Origin: Desulfocurvibacter africanus subsp. africanus DSM 2603
Lineage (GTDB): Bacteria > Desulfobacterota > Desulfovibrionia > Desulfovibrionales > Desulfovibrionaceae
NCBI RefSeq assembly: GCF_000422545.1
Contig: NZ_KE383874.1
Location: 198,986 to 262,985 of the forward strand
Reading direction: 5' to 3'
DNA length: 64,000 bases
Within the stretch, counting starts at the first letter, position 1. Every line of letters begins with the position of its first letter. This document shows, piece after piece, positions 63,192-64,000 of the stretch. Under the pieces are notes generated by a model that saw only the letters and a list, made by a program, of their open reading frames with translations, made no database searches and was not told the DNA's origin. Both the position numbers and the translations under genes were made by a program.

Positions 63192-64000
63192 CTAGGCTTT
63201 GATGCATGCCAGCAGGGCCACGTTGCGAGGGCGAGTCTCTGCTCCGCCCGTTGCGCCCGTCGTGCTCGACTGATTGTTTGTCGCATAGCCGGAACGGCCG
63301 TTATCGATGCCGCCCTTATACGCAGCAACGGCTACAGCGTAGGAATGCGCATGGCTTCTGGTCGCATCGGCCTGCACGCTGCCGAAGGTGCGCCCGCTAT
63401 CCACGCCGCGCCCGTTGTCCCAGCCACGGGCAAACTCGCCGCGCAGGTCGGGCAGTTTGAATGTCGTGCTTCCGTCGCCGGCACCGAATTGCGTCCCTAT
63501 AGCCGTGAACAGCGCAGCATACGTCTCGCGAGAGACGACTTGGCCATTGCAGGCGAGCCAGCCTTCAGGCGCCGTGGAGCAGGCAAAAAACGAGATGGCC
63601 CCGGAAGGAACTCCGCGCGCGCTGACAGGTGCGATCGTTGCCGCGAGGCCCGCCGGCGTGACTGCCCGCGAGCCCTCCGTGCCGGCCTGGGTCTCGGCAT
63701 CCGTGGCCAGCTCGACCAGCCCGGCGAATGTCTCCGATGCCCCCAGCGCTGCCAGGCTGGCAGGAGTAAGGGCCTTGGTTGCATTGGCCTTGGCCTGGGT
63801 CTCGGCATCCGTGGCCGCCAGCAGGGCCGGATCGTTGTCCGTCGGCTGGCCGTACTCGATGCTCGAGAGCCCCGCGTCCACGGCACACCCCGCGACCTCC
63901 ACCGTGGTCAGGTCCGCAGGCTCGTCGTATACGGACGAAGCCACATGGCCGTAGCCGTTTTGGATCTGCTCCAGTCGTATGGCCCGCCGGGGCGTGTAGA
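63192..64000 (-). CDS. Tail collar fibre protein, 5' end off the window
   Basis: The frame is open to the right edge, so the start is outside. C-terminal landmarks of the phage tail collar domain: ISFFACSTAPEGWLACNGQV, RETYAALFTAIGTQFGAGDG, STTFKLPDLRGEFARGWDNG, and a C-terminal TRPRNVALLACIKA. Upstream are TDAETQAGTEGSRAVTPA repeats typical of fibre stalks. It shares a 160-base block with the following fibre gene. Confidence 0.92.
   Translation of the reverse strand, partial: YTPRRAIRLEQIQNGYGHVASSVYDEPADLTTVEVAGCAVDAGLSSIEYGQPTDNDPALLAATDAETQAKANATKALTPASLAALGASETFAGLVELATDAETQAGTEGSRAVTPAGLAATIAPVSARGVPSGAISFFACSTAPEGWLACNGQVVSRETYAALFTAIGTQFGAGDGSTTFKLPDLRGEFARGWDNGRGVDSGRTFGSVQADATRSHAHSYAVAVAAYKGGIDNGRSGYATNNQSSTTGATGGAETRPRNVALLACIKA
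63841..64000. repeat. Fibre-gene repeat, copy 2
   Basis: Partner of 62551-62710; it may continue beyond the window. Confidence 0.9.

Larger units (their letters stand above)
34517..64000 (-). mobile_element. Prophage, minus-strand late region, continues past the right edge
   Basis: Minus-strand order from the right: tail-collar and tail-fibre genes, tail assembly chaperone, endolysin, holin, terminase, then (after a 14-kb cargo block at about 41.0-55.2 kb) portal, scaffold, capsid and a head protein. The portal/scaffold/capsid plan is P22/podovirus-like. No integrase, repressor or tail-tube genes are in the window, so one phage end is outside and completeness cannot be judged. The left boundary is placed at the head-operon terminator. 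Confidence 0.85.

Overview
The window is mostly high-GC bacterial chromosome dominated by accessory DNA. The gene mix (C4-dicarboxylate-type TRAP transporter, Fur/PerR-like regulator beside katG, autotransporter, secreted proteins with a Cys-containing C-terminal sorting signal) suggests a Gram-negative bacterium, plausibly a Desulfovibrionales-type deltaproteobacterium. That placement is an inference from gene content; no rRNA or tRNA gene was recognised to confirm it.

Layout. 1-9.7 kb is a restriction and defence island: the end of hsdR, then hsdM, hsdS and an OLD-like ATPase/TOPRIM gene in one operon; a minus-strand block of mrr, a DUF1016 nuclease gene and an hsdS/mrr chimera; then rhuM. 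9.9-13.2 kb holds an outer-membrane barrel gene, a Fic remnant, a LysE-type exporter and an RHH/ParE-like toxin-antitoxin pair. 13.3-17.0 kb is a TetR-controlled TRAP transporter. 17.3-22.6 kb has nudC, an HTH/nucleotidyltransferase pair (AbiE-like), an EFR1-type flavodoxin/ferredoxin and a membrane protein. 23.0-28.8 kb has an autotransporter, a Fur/PerR-like regulator and katG. 29.2-31.4 kb has two DUF1778-GNAT toxin-antitoxin modules and a higA-like gene. 32.1-34.3 kb is an AT-rich three-gene cassette: a STAS-HATPase fusion, a DUF4325 protein and a two-TM protein. From 34.5 kb to the right edge is a prophage on the minus strand: head genes, terminase, holin, endolysin and tail fibres.

Two things stand out. 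First, the prophage head block is split between terminase and portal by about 14 kb holding five plus-strand genes for secreted beta-propeller proteins. These are two FG-GAP proteins, two proteins with 14 copies of a WGSS-DVFAVG repeat and one RCC1/PKD protein. All five end in the same Cys-hydrophobic-basic sorting tail, and each is followed by a similar terminator. Second, the whole window is seeded with two families of short hairpin-rich elements. They have terminal repeats close to AGAGCAKWTTGCTTTT and 2-bp TA or TG/CA duplications, like MITEs of the IS630/Tc1 type. Several sit exactly on stop codons and one has jumped into another intergenic repeat.

The best candidate for an undescribed system is the AT-rich STAS-HATPase / DUF4325 / membrane-protein operon at 32.1-34.3 kb, which looks like a partner-switching module with a membrane effector. 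The prophage-borne five-propeller surface cluster is the second candidate.
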